From JANXSG01 sp038203935 (GTDB lineage Bacteria; Armatimonadota; Chthonomonadetes; Chthonomonadales; Chthonomonadaceae): a DNA stretch of 11,087 nucleotides. Where the stretch lies: NCBI GenBank assembly GCA_038203935.1, contig JBBRDM010000180.1, positions 1 through 11,087 on the forward strand, read 5' to 3'. The notes beneath the pieces are model-generated. The model saw only the letters and a program-made list of their open reading frames with translations. It had not been told where the DNA came from and did not search any database. A program made the position numbers and the translations under genes. Positions 1 to 7,034 of this stretch are shown in pieces (positions within the stretch are counted from its first letter, which is position 1; every line of letters begins with the position of its first letter).

Positions 1-806
1 CATGTACCCGAAAATTAAACTGTTCGGGAGAACTAGTTATCTATCCCACACCACAGAAGATCAGGATTCTACCATCCAGCGGCACAGACAAATACGGTTT
101 TCAAGAGCTGGTTTCACTTATTATGCACGGCAACAGTGTCGATCCCGATGGGGTGAGAAGATATACACCGGGTGATCCATTGCGCAGAATTCACTGGCGG
201 CAGACAGCACGAACCGGTAAGTTAAGTGTGATCGAGTTTGAAGAGACACAAGCGGTTAATTTTATAATCGTTTTAGATATGAAAAAATATGCCGGTATTC
301 GCGGGAACAGCGAATCCTCGTTTGAATATGCCGTATCCCTTGCAGCCTCTGCAGCACAGCAGGCAATTGAGATAGGCGCGGGAGTTCGACTGCTCACTCC
401 AGACGATAAATACTCTATCTCTGCCATCAGCGGCCGGGGCCGGCAGCATCTCTACCTCATTCTGGACAAACTGGCGCGGGTGCATGCCGACAGCAATGTG
501 AGCGTCAGCGAAGTGCTTGGCAACGAAACAGGATATATTCAGGCAGGCACTACACTGCTGATTATATTAACCGCCATGGACGATCAACTGCCGAAAGAGC
601 TTACCCACTTCGCTTCCGCCGGCTCCAAAATCGTGGTGCTATTTATCGATTCACCCGAGTTCTCAGGTGCAAAAACCGGTGTCACTAGCTCGAAAAATCA
701 GCCCTTATTTTCGGAACTTTTATCGGTCGGTGCACATATTTATCTTGTGAAACATCGAGATAACCAGGAAATATTCTTAGAGGAGCCAGTCTATGAGGAT
801 ATCTAA
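1..806 (+). CDS. DUF58 domain protein, 3' part (cut by left window edge)
   Basis: The reading frame is open from the left edge (first full codon at position 3) to a stop at 806, giving 267 visible residues. An internal ATG at 123 is not the start, because the 40 codons before it already read as DUF58 sequence (GELVIYPTPQKIRIL). The DUF58 signature follows, with YTPGDPLRRIHWRQTARTG and then a VIEFEE segment. The remainder, with hydrophobic strands such as FIIVLDM and TTLLIILTAMD, fits the von Willebrand A-like fold typical of this family. The N-terminal membrane segments usual for the family would lie outside the window. DUF58 proteins have no settled biochemical role; they are commonly encoded beside a MoxR AAA+ ATPase and a transglutaminase-like membrane protein, and the latter is the next gene here, overlapping by 14 nt. 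Co-translation and a shared envelope-associated role are inferred. Family assignment is secure; function is not. Confidence 0.9.
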   Translation, partial: CTRKLNCSGELVIYPTPQKIRILPSSGTDKYGFQELVSLIMHGNSVDPDGVRRYTPGDPLRRIHWRQTARTGKLSVIEFEETQAVNFIIVLDMKKYAGIRGNSESSFEYAVSLAASAAQQAIEIGAGVRLLTPDDKYSISAISGRGRQHLYLILDKLARVHADSNVSVSEVLGNETGYIQAGTTLLIILTAMDDQLPKELTHFASAGSKIVVLFIDSPEFSGAKTGVTSSKNQPLFSELLSVGAHIYLVKHRDNQEIFLEEPVYEDI

Positions 807-3105
807 ATTAAGAAAGACGGATAATCCTGTATACACCACTCCCCCACCTAATTCGGAAACGAGTTATAGTTCATCGCGTGAAGATTTTGTGAGTCTGAGT
901 CTCTATCTGGCAGGGCTTTGCGTGAGTTTGGCTGGCCTGTACGCATTTAACTTCAACCTGGAAGATGCGAACTTTGCTATGCTGAGCTACGGGTTGGTAA
1001 TCACCGGGTATGTACTTTGCTATGCGATGCGCCGCTTCCATATCTCTGCCCGCGCTGCTCAAATTCCGCTGCTGATTGTAGTAGGACTTTTCTGCTTCTC
1101 AGGAATATCCAATGGCTGGTTTGCCCCCCAGGTAGCAGATGACAGAGCAAAAAGCATTGAATTGATGCTGGTCTATATCTGCATTTTTCACAGTTTTACC
1201 CTCACAACGGATACCGTTGTTATGTTTGCCTGCGTGCCAGTAATGGCACTTCTTTCGCTCACAAGTACTACCTCTGCAGATATTGAGATCGAGTATGCCT
1301 TCATATTTTTCATATCTGCAGCGACCTTTTTGATGGTGCATGAAAACTACCTGCGCACCAGAATGTCTGTTGTGCGGGGTCGAACTCCTCAAAAAGAGAA
1401 TAAACTTTTCGGCGGCCAGTTCCTGCTTGCCTCGCTTTGCGTTATCACTGCGCTCACGCTGGCCAATGTCGTTGCTATACCTATATCGGAGATTGGCAAA
1501 CGCCTGCCCATCAGCACGGATGCTTCTGCCAGCAGCGCAGATAAATCGAAATCGTCCACATCGACTAAATCCAATGTCCGAGTTACAGAAAACAGCTCCA
1601 TTGAACTCTCCGGAGGGCCGGAATCAGAGAGCAATGTGGAGCTGATGCGTGTGCGATGTGACCGCGGGCTGTTCTGGCGCGGGGACACTTATAACGACTA
1701 TAACGGGCAGACATTCACGCATCCGAAAGCACCGATAACGCCATTGGCGCCGGAAGCTCCCCCGGCAGATAGTGATCGAGCGAGGAGAATGGGCGGCCGC
1801 ACTGGTTTAGGCGGACCGCTATCTAATAACGATTTTCAGGGTTCACGTTCCACTCAATTGTATTCTATTCCCCTGGGTTCGGGGGAAATTCCTGAAGAGG
1901 ATATGGATAAAAGCAGACAGTCATTTCAAACGATAACTGTTGTAGCGGGATCTTTTGACAAGCTCTATGGCGCCGGGGTCGTGCAGGCAGTGCATGGTGA
2001 TATTCCTGATGTGAGTGTCACCGATTCAGGCTCCCTTTCTGTTAAAGCGCTTCCAAACAACACCAGCTACGATATTGTTTCGAGAGTTGCAGATGATGAT
2101 CCGGACCACCTGCGTAAAGCGCCGACACGATTAAATGCATTTCCACTCACCATCAGGCAGATGTATCTTCAGATACCGGATGTGAATCCCGACATTACCA
2201 ATCTCAGAAATGTTGCTCAGGAGCAGACGAAGAATTTTAAGAACAATTACGATAAGGTAGAGGCGCTGCAGCACTACATCGCGCAGACCTGTAAATATAA
2301 TCTAAAAGTTAAAGCAGCGCCTAAAGATAAAGATTTAGTGCACTATTTCCTTTTTGAAGCAAAAGAAGGTTACTGCACACAATTTGCTGCCTCCCTTACG
2401 ATGCTCTGCAGGTATGCGGGAATTCCTGCACGATTAGCCTCCGGCTTTATGACTGGAGAACTTGATAAAGATGGCACCTATATCGTACGAGAAAAACATA
2501 AGCACGCATGGACTGAAGTGTTTTTTCCTCATATAGGATGGGTGCCGTTTGAATCCACCGATGGCGCCGAAGATATTACTGATCGGACAACGCATTCTAA
2601 ATCTGCTCAGACTTCATTCATAGGATGGCTGTTTTCGAATGGATGGATCCCTCCGGTAATCGGGCTGCTGATTATAGGTATGCTGGGTTATATCATCTAT
2701 ACCGAACTGTTGCCGCGCATTCGGCCACGAGCAGGATTTAAGGTGCATGGAAATATCAATCTAGCGCCCTCCAATCAAGCGGTAGTACAGTCATACACTC
2801 TTGCGCTCAATGCCTTAAATAAAGCTGGCTTAAACCGGAGTGATGAGATGACTGCAAAAGAGTATCTTCGTTGGATTCAAAATTCAACCTATGCTGCAAT
2901 TCCAGAGCTTCTGGCTTCCCTTCAAAATCTTACCTATCTTCATGAGAGATATCGGTATGGTCAAGAAATCGCAGGTTCTGAAGAGATGAAACAGGCATCG
3001 GTATATGCAGAGGATATCTCGGATATCATGCGAAAGAATAGAAAAACAGTGGCACAGCTCCATTCTGCAGCGGTGCAAAATCCTATTCCGGAGCCTGGAG
3101 TATAG
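793..3105 (+). CDS. TgpA-type membrane transglutaminase-like protein (DUF3488/transglutaminase core/DUF4129)
   Basis: A 770-residue membrane protein. The ATG at 793 has the ribosome binding sequence GAGGAG at 780-785 and overlaps the DUF58 gene. Hydrophobic segments lie at about residues 33-53, 61-79, 88-107, 122-157 (probably two spans), 167-184 and 206-229. A Ser/Lys-rich linker (about 240-262) leads to a region with FWRGDTYNDYNG (about 294-305), typical of TgpA proteins. The transglutaminase core shows the expected triad: Cys528 in EGYCTQFA, His571 in KHAWTEVF and Asp590 in FESTDG. One more membrane span (about 619-638) precedes a cytoplasmic DUF4129-like tail with MTAKEYLRWI. Members of this family place the catalytic domain outside the cytoplasmic membrane; in Pseudomonas the protein TgpA affects viability, but the natural substrate is poorly defined. 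An intact triad suggests an active enzyme or peptidase. The DUF58 partner and operon layout are typical. The C-terminal tail matches DUF4129 less strongly than the core matches its family. Confidence 0.93.
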   Translation: MRISKLRKTDNPVYTTPPPNSETSYSSSREDFVSLSLYLAGLCVSLAGLYAFNFNLEDANFAMLSYGLVITGYVLCYAMRRFHISARAAQIPLLIVVGLFCFSGISNGWFAPQVADDRAKSIELMLVYICIFHSFTLTTDTVVMFACVPVMALLSLTSTTSADIEIEYAFIFFISAATFLMVHENYLRTRMSVVRGRTPQKENKLFGGQFLLASLCVITALTLANVVAIPISEIGKRLPISTDASASSADKSKSSTSTKSNVRVTENSSIELSGGPESESNVELMRVRCDRGLFWRGDTYNDYNGQTFTHPKAPITPLAPEAPPADSDRARRMGGRTGLGGPLSNNDFQGSRSTQLYSIPLGSGEIPEEDMDKSRQSFQTITVVAGSFDKLYGAGVVQAVHGDIPDVSVTDSGSLSVKALPNNTSYDIVSRVADDDPDHLRKAPTRLNAFPLTIRQMYLQIPDVNPDITNLRNVAQEQTKNFKNNYDKVEALQHYIAQTCKYNLKVKAAPKDKDLVHYFLFEAKEGYCTQFAASLTMLCRYAGIPARLASGFMTGELDKDGTYIVREKHKHAWTEVFFPHIGWVPFESTDGAEDITDRTTHSKSAQTSFIGWLFSNGWIPPVIGLLIIGMLGYIIYTELLPRIRPRAGFKVHGNINLAPSNQAVVQSYTLALNALNKAGLNRSDEMTAKEYLRWIQNSTYAAIPELLASLQNLTYLHERYRYGQEIAGSEEMKQASVYAEDISDIMRKNRKTVAQLHSAAVQNPIPEPGV

Positions 3106-3161
3106 CTTTTTGGTCAGGATAGATCGCGTGGGTATCAATCTAAAATCGTCTGGAAATATAT

Positions 3162-4280
3162 TTGGAAATCAATTATGAAAATGGCGCTCCGGAAGCGCTC
3201 TGGAAGGCCAAAGTCTATCCAGTCTATGTGTTTACGGGAGAAGAAGACCGCCTGAAGGAAGAGGCGGCTTCTGCTTTAGTGGGTCAGGTAATTTCGAAGG
3301 ACTTCGAAGACTTTGATCTGGAAACTATAGATGGGTCGACTGCTGGCGCAGAAACGATTCTTTCGGCTGCGGGGCAGGTTCCCTTTGGATCAGACTTTAG
3401 AGTAGTGCTGGTGAAAGGAATGGAGCGCTGGCGGGATAGATCCAAAACTTCTGAAGTGGAGAGATTGGCAGAAGGCGTCCTGAAACTTGGGAATTCTTCC
3501 GTCCTAATTCTTATGGTTTCCGCTGAGGAGGAGGAATCGAAGCGAAAAACAGGCATTACCGTTAAGCTCGATAACGCAGTAAAAAAAGTCGGTGCGTTGG
3601 TGTTCTTCAGAGCGCTGCAAGGGGCATCGCTCACGAGATGGATAGTTCAGCGGTCAGCCCGAGAAGGAAAACAGTTCGAGATGGCCGCTGCTGAACTCCT
3701 CGTACAGTCCATCGGCAGTGACATGCTGCCGCTCGAGCAGGAGATTATCAAGTTAGTCTGTTACGTTGGTGACCGCCCGGTGATCACTTCATCCGATGTT
3801 GGAATGGTCACCGCGTCCAGCCCTGAAGATGTAGTTTTTACGGTCATAGATGCGATTACCCGCCGCCAGACAGACAGGGCTCTCAGTCTGCTGGCAGAGC
3901 TGCACCGTTTCGATCCGAAACCGCAGGCGGTGGCAGGAAAACTGCTTGCGCTGCTCGCCCGGCAGTATCGCATGTTATGGCAGGCAAAGTACCTTGCGGA
4001 GGCTAAAGTATCGCCGCGTGAATTACGCAGCCTACCTCCTGATATTGCCGATCATTTGCCTGGTGATGGAAACATCGCACAGCTTGCTTTTAAAGCTCCG
4101 GATCTCTTCACGCAGTCGAAAGGATATAGCTGGCGGCAGTTAAGGCAGGCGCTGGATCTGCTGCTCATATGTGATTTGGCTAACAAAGGCGGCGTTACGG
4201 ATGAGATCGGAATATTCGGAGCTAATCCTGCTGCAAATTTACAGCTTTTGACGCTGTCATTGACAAGCGCTGGAAATTGA
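3162..4280 (+). CDS. holA: DNA polymerase III subunit delta
   Basis: This 372-residue protein resembles HolA, the clamp-loader subunit that contacts and opens the beta sliding clamp during replication. The N-terminal PVYVFTGEEDRLKEE (about residues 20-34) corresponds to the conserved 'YLLxGxExxLxxE' start of the delta AAA+-like domain. The central stretch with VFTVIDAITRRQTDRALSLL and the later LLARQYRML match the collar-domain region of the family. Length is slightly above the E. coli protein (343). The start is a TTG: the frame is closed by a TAA at 3141-3143, no ATG or GTG lies between that stop and the conserved N-terminus, and the ATG at 3175 is out of frame. A GGAAA at 3152-3156 could serve as a weak ribosome binding site. 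The gene follows the transglutaminase gene by 56 nt and may be read through from it; a poor promoter-like TAAAAT at 3141-3146 is the only local candidate. It ends convergently to rpsT. Confidence 0.9.
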   Translation: MEINYENGAPEALWKAKVYPVYVFTGEEDRLKEEAASALVGQVISKDFEDFDLETIDGSTAGAETILSAAGQVPFGSDFRVVLVKGMERWRDRSKTSEVERLAEGVLKLGNSSVLILMVSAEEEESKRKTGITVKLDNAVKKVGALVFFRALQGASLTRWIVQRSAREGKQFEMAAAELLVQSIGSDMLPLEQEIIKLVCYVGDRPVITSSDVGMVTASSPEDVVFTVIDAITRRQTDRALSLLAELHRFDPKPQAVAGKLLALLARQYRMLWQAKYLAEAKVSPRELRSLPPDIADHLPGDGNIAQLAFKAPDLFTQSKGYSWRQLRQALDLLLICDLANKGGVTDEIGIFGANPAANLQLLTLSLTSAGN

Positions 4281-4316
4281 GAAGGCAGTGAATATTCTGT
4301 CCGGTTAAACATGAAA

Positions 4317-4341
4317 ATGGCCGCCTGATTTAGGCGGCCAT
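4317..4341. terminator. Hairpin terminator between convergent holA and rpsT
   Basis: A perfect 10-bp stem (ATGGCCGCCT with AGGCGGCCAT) encloses a 5-nt loop (GATTT). It lies 36 nt after the holA stop and 25 nt after the rpsT stop. Read on the minus strand the stem is followed by TTTCATGTTT, a partial T-tract continuing the T of the stem, so it is the better terminator for rpsT. On the plus strand it is followed by AAATTTG, with little T-tract, so termination of holA is less certain. A shared bidirectional terminator is the simplest reading. Confidence 0.85.
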
Positions 4342-4366
4342 AAATTTGAAAAGCTAAAATGGAGCA

Positions 4367-4648
4367 CTACGCCGCTACAGCTGCAGCCTTATTTGCTCTT
4401 TTCATAAGACGGGACTTTTTGCGAGCGGCTTGGTTTTTGTGAATTATGCTGCGCTCAGCAACTTTGTCGATAAATTTACATGCGAGTCGTACCGCTTCCG
4501 TAGTCTCAGCAAGGTTTGGGGTATGCGAGTCGGCAGCAGTGCGGGCTTTTTTAATAAAAGTTTTCATCGCAGACTTAGCGGAGATATTCCGCTGATGGTT
4601 CTTGCGCGATTTGATGACATCTTTTTTAACAGATTTGATATTCGGCAC
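4367..4648 (-). CDS. rpsT: 30S ribosomal protein S20
   Basis: A 93-residue, strongly basic protein. The N-terminus (M/V)PNIKSVKKDVIKSRKN matches the S20 consensus (MANIKSAKKR...), followed by SAMKTFIKKA and the C-terminal RSIIHKNQAARKKSRLMKR, both hallmarks of S20, which binds 16S rRNA early in small-subunit assembly. The start is a GTG at 4648, chosen because the homology begins exactly there and because AGGAGGAG (4662-4655) stands 6 nt upstream. A longer frame reaching an ATG at 4723 would add 25 residues unlike S20 and would run through the promoter and ribosome binding site. The gene has its own promoter in the gap after the glycosyltransferase and a terminator shared with holA. In some bacteria S20 represses its own translation and its weak start codon plays a part; the GTG start would suit that, but this is inference. 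Confidence 0.95.
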   Translation of the reverse strand: MPNIKSVKKDVIKSRKNHQRNISAKSAMKTFIKKARTAADSHTPNLAETTEAVRLACKFIDKVAERSIIHKNQAARKKSRLMKRANKAAAVAA

Positions 4649-4654
4649 AGGTTT

Positions 4655-4662
4655 CTCCTCCT
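4655..4662 (-). promoter_or_regulatory. rpsT ribosome binding site
   Basis: AGGAGGAG on the minus strand, 6 nt before the GTG start of rpsT. It is close to the full anti-16S complement and fixes the start at 4648 rather than at the upstream ATG. Confidence 0.85.
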
Positions 4663-4668
4663 GGAATC

Positions 4669-4704
4669 GTTGTATTATACCCTGATCACAGTGAAGAATA
4701 CAAC
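4669..4704. repeat. 8-bp inverted repeat spanning the rpsT promoter
   Basis: The arms GTTGTATT (4669-4676) and AATACAAC (4697-4704) are exact reverse complements, separated by 20 nt. One arm includes most of the -35 element and the other most of the -10 element of the rpsT promoter. It may be an operator for a dimeric regulator, or a coincidence of two AT-rich promoter hexamers. Confidence 0.5.
4674..4703 (-). promoter_or_regulatory. Sigma-70-type promoter for rpsT
   Basis: On the minus strand, a TTGTAT -35 element (4703-4698) and a consensus TATAAT -10 element (4679-4674) are separated by 18 nt. The -10 element ends 25 nt before the GTG start, leaving room for a short leader with the ribosome binding site. 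The strong -10 match fits a ribosomal protein gene. Both elements sit within the arms of an inverted repeat (4669-4704). Confidence 0.75.
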
Positions 4705-4738
4705 CCCCAATATGAAAAATCAACTATTGCGCACAAAT

Positions 4739-6433
4739 TCACCGTTTTTGGTAAAGGGTCACTGTCGGCAGAATGTATAGTAAATCTTCTGGAAAAATCT
4801 CCCCTGGAATGGAACGACCTAGCGAGTCCGACGGCCCAAAAATTACAGGCTGCATATCTGTCGGAATTGATTTCATGAATGCTGTAGGGGCAGGCAGTTT
4901 GAGCCTGTCCACCGCATGCGTCGTTTCTATATTTGAAATTACAAGATAGTCCGGTTCTGGATTGAGCACACTGATGTCCCATTCTGTGGCGGGAATTTTG
5001 AGGTGGTATCGGGACGTCATTTCAGCAGACTGCGCGCGCTGTGGAGCTGCCATTGCGCCGAATAAGGGAGAGAGCGGCGGAGAGTAAAACCATGGAATCG
5101 TTGCAAATGCGACGGGTGCTTCTGGCTTTGAGTGGAGTGCTAGATAGTCTGCAGCAGCGTCACGAGGATCTTTTCCTGCCATCTGCCTATCCAGCTCGAA
5201 TGATTGAAAACCTGTCCAGATTGTCACGAAAACTGCAGCAGCTGTACCAACTCTTCGTATATTTAACTGATGCGTGGAATCTAACAACAATCTGGCAGCG
5301 AATATGCAAAGCAGGGGAATAATAGGAATCATGTAGCGCGCGAATCGAACTGCGGAAAAGCCTGACGCGATATAATAAATAAGAAAAAATGCCAGTAAAA
5401 CTTGATCCACTTTCGATCTTTTTTTAATAGACCAGAAAAATCCTGCGATTCCGGCAATCAGCAAGGGAAGCCCCAGGCCGTATCTAAGCGAAACGACGAG
5501 ATGATACCACCATCCACCCCCAGTGTTAACAAAAAGAAGACCGTGTCCCGTCCGTGAATGTTCGAACAGCTCGTATTTCACTCCGGAGCCAGGGTAGGTG
5601 CCATCCCAGAATGCACTCAGGTTCAGGATAGGGCCAGGGCAAGCGAGCAGGAAGAAAATCAGGAAAAGTACTATCAAAACAACCAATTCCGCAGCTCTGT
5701 GTTTCCGGCAGGCATGAGGGTTGTTATTCAATATATGTGCGACGATGGGAGCGACGATTACTATTCCGGCAGTGTACTTTGTAGCAGCGGCTAATCCACA
5801 CCATAATGCAGCAAGCCCATATTCCCGCCACGACTGTTTTTCAAGCAGCCTTAAAGACCAGAGCAGTGCCAGGCAAACAAAAAAAGTTGCTGGAACATCG
5901 ACGGTCAGGAAGTGAGCGTGCACCACGGATAGCGGCGCTATTGCGGTGAATAGCGCTGCCACTAAACCGCATTTTCTCCCAGCAAGTCGAACGCCAATAG
6001 AAAATATAACAAGAATAGAGGCACTGCCCAGAAGAGCGGATAAAATTCTGCCAGCAAGGAACAGGCCAGCCTGCTCGGGTGCAGAGGCAATTGCATGCTC
6101 CAGCTTCGACTGGCCTGGCGGCGAGGGGGTGGAGGGAATCAAGCCATAGCCTCGGCCAATCGTCTGACTCAGGCTGACGAGATAGAAATCAAAGGCCCCA
6201 TAATTGTAAAAGCCGATATCAAACTGGCCGTGAGGGATATCGGCGGCCAGAGATGCGTTCAGATTTACCAGTTCATCGGGATGATAGGTGGCGAGAGGGT
6301 GGCGCGAATCCGGCAGGCTCCAGCCAATACCCCATAGTCGAACACATAGTCCCAGCAGAGTGATGAGAGAGACTAGCGGGAGCGAAATCTGATAATTTTT
6401 TTTTGAAATGACAGCTCTATCGACTGTTATCAC
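4739..6433 (-). CDS. Polytopic glycosyltransferase, GT39/ArnT (PMT-like) family
   Basis: A 564-residue membrane protein with many hydrophobic segments in its first 400 residues and a soluble tail. Near the N-terminus, after the first span (about residues 16-38), the motif YHPDE (50-54) matches the acidic first-loop motif of PMT/ArnT-like enzymes, and VHAHFLTVDVPATFF (171-185) matches the second conserved loop with its Asp. These enzymes transfer a sugar from a polyprenyl-phosphate donor to a protein or lipid acceptor on the outer face of the cytoplasmic membrane; donor and acceptor cannot be told from sequence. The tail (about 420-564) holds ADYLALHS and PDYLVISN segments, as in other family members. 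The start is a GTG at 6433; no later plausible start precedes the first span, and the ribosome binding site is weak (GAGAT). It overlaps by 17 nt a small upstream membrane-protein frame, suggesting coupled translation. No clear terminator was seen in the 90 nt before rpsT. Confidence 0.85.
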   Translation of the reverse strand: MITVDRAVISKKNYQISLPLVSLITLLGLCVRLWGIGWSLPDSRHPLATYHPDELVNLNASLAADIPHGQFDIGFYNYGAFDFYLVSLSQTIGRGYGLIPSTPSPPGQSKLEHAIASAPEQAGLFLAGRILSALLGSASILVIFSIGVRLAGRKCGLVAALFTAIAPLSVVHAHFLTVDVPATFFVCLALLWSLRLLEKQSWREYGLAALWCGLAAATKYTAGIVIVAPIVAHILNNNPHACRKHRAAELVVLIVLFLIFFLLACPGPILNLSAFWDGTYPGSGVKYELFEHSRTGHGLLFVNTGGGWWYHLVVSLRYGLGLPLLIAGIAGFFWSIKKRSKVDQVLLAFFLIYYIASGFSAVRFARYMIPIIPLLCIFAARLLLDSTHQLNIRRVGTAAAVFVTIWTGFQSFELDRQMAGKDPRDAAADYLALHSKPEAPVAFATIPWFYSPPLSPLFGAMAAPQRAQSAEMTSRYHLKIPATEWDISVLNPEPDYLVISNIETTHAVDRLKLPAPTAFMKSIPTDMQPVIFGPSDSLGRSIPGEIFPEDLLYILPTVTLYQKR

Positions 6434-6593
6434 TCGCAGCTATCTCTATAGTGCGAATTGGTTTGGCCCAGGGTGCGAACCAGGCTGAATAGGCGACAGC
6501 AGCCATCAGTATCAACAGGCCCAAAAAGCGTCTGTAAAAGCGCATGCGTGACTGTCGTTTGGTTTCGCGGATCGTTGGGATTCTCATTTCCAT
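6417..6593 (-). CDS. Small hypothetical single-span membrane protein
   Basis: A 58-residue frame starting at ATG 6593 (an alternative in-frame ATG lies at 6587). It has a basic N-terminus rich in Arg/Lys (RETKRQSRMRFYRR), one hydrophobic segment (about residues 23-40, FLGLLILMAAVAYSAWFA) and a short tail, which the positive-inside rule would place outside. The frame extends upstream to 6872, but that part is antisense to the Dabb gene and is not protein-like. It overlaps the start of the glycosyltransferase by 17 nt and fills what would otherwise be a 250-nt gap before that gene. No strong ribosome binding site is visible at either ATG. I recognise no family. It could be a partner of the glycosyltransferase or a chance frame; the charge and hydrophobicity pattern favours a real protein. 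Confidence 0.5.
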   Translation of the reverse strand: MEMRIPTIRETKRQSRMRFYRRFLGLLILMAAVAYSAWFAPWAKPIRTIEIAASDNSR

Positions 6594-6611
6594 ACTATAC
6601 TTTCGGTTAAT

Positions 6612-6640
6612 GCTCACCCCGATTACAGGGTAAAGTGAGC
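6612..6640. repeat. Imperfect hairpin in divergent intergenic region
   Basis: Outer arms GCTCAC (6612-6617) and GTGAGC (6635-6640) are exact reverse complements; inside them CCC and GGG can pair around GATTACA, leaving a TAAA bulge on one side. It lies between the small membrane-protein gene (minus) and the Dabb gene (plus). No convincing promoter could be assigned to either direction in this roughly 120-nt region, so the hairpin may be an operator, a leader structure or chance. Confidence 0.4.
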
Positions 6641-6704
6641 TTAGATTATGCAGATAGTGAGGAAATTCATTCTTAAGAGGTAAAATGAGAAAGAATTTAA
6701 TACT

Positions 6705-6710
6705 GGAGGT
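6705..6710 (+). promoter_or_regulatory. Ribosome binding site deciding the Dabb start
   Basis: GGAGGT stands 4 nt before the GTG at 6715, where Dabb-family homology begins. A competing AGAGG (6676-6680) stands 4 nt before an in-frame ATG at 6685, so both starts may be used. Confidence 0.65.
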
Positions 6711-6714
6711 ACAA

Positions 6715-7008
6715 GTGGTAGAGCATATTGTGCTTTTTAAATGGAACGAATCAGCAACGCCTGAACAGATAGACTGTGCGCTGGATGGGCTCCGCACGCT
6801 GAAGCTGAATGTTCCTGGAATAGTAGATCTCACATGTGGTGAAAATTTCACGGACAGATCACTGGGATTCACACATGCTTTAGTTGTAAGATTTAAAGAT
6901 AAAGAGGGACTGGAGCTGTATGTGCCGCATTTTTATCATCAAAAAATTGTCGATACTTTGATCAGCCCGATAAAAGAGGAAATACTGGCGCTGGATTTTG
7001 AGTTTTAA
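6715..7008 (+). CDS. Dabb (stress-responsive alpha/beta barrel) domain protein
   Basis: A 97-residue protein covering a complete Dabb domain. It opens with (M)VEHIVLFKW, as in most members, has PGIVDLTCGENF (about 34-45), GFTHALVVRFKD (51-62), the LYVPHFYHQKIV segment (68-79) with the conserved PHxxHQ-like motif, and ends ILALDFEF. Dabb proteins are small dimeric ferredoxin-like folds; some plant relatives are stress-induced or act as cyclases, and most bacterial members have no known substrate. The GTG start at 6715 is chosen from homology and from the GGAGGT just upstream. An ATG at 6685 with its own purine-rich site would add ten residues (MRKNLILEVQ) and cannot be excluded. It is the first gene of a same-strand group with the aldolase (26 nt later) and the LptF/G permease. 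Confidence 0.88.
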   Translation: MVEHIVLFKWNESATPEQIDCALDGLRTLKLNVPGIVDLTCGENFTDRSLGFTHALVVRFKDKEGLELYVPHFYHQKIVDTLISPIKEEILALDFEF

Positions 7009-7034
7009 TTTCTTATGCTGAGGAGATATTTGAT

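Noticed and set aside
3110..3146. Possible holA promoter (TTGGTC and TATCAA or TAAAAT)
   Set aside because: Matches to the consensus are poor, and read-through from the gene 56 nt upstream is simpler.
4649..4723. Longer rpsT frame starting at ATG 4723
   Set aside because: The additional 25 residues are unlike S20 and would cover the promoter and ribosome binding site; the GTG at 4648 fits homology and spacing.
4430..4780. 116-residue plus-strand frame opposite rpsT
   Set aside because: It is antisense to rpsT, its promoter and the glycosyltransferase end, with no family resemblance.
6587..6600. TATAGT on the minus strand as a -10 element giving a leaderless transcript from ATG 6587
   Set aside because: No acceptable -35 element lies 16-18 nt upstream, and the hexamer abuts the other possible ATG at 6593.
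6594..6872. Upstream extension of the small membrane-protein frame to an ATG at 6872 (151 residues in total)
   Set aside because: The extension is antisense to the Dabb gene and its residues look like antisense translation; the plausible protein starts at 6593 or 6587.
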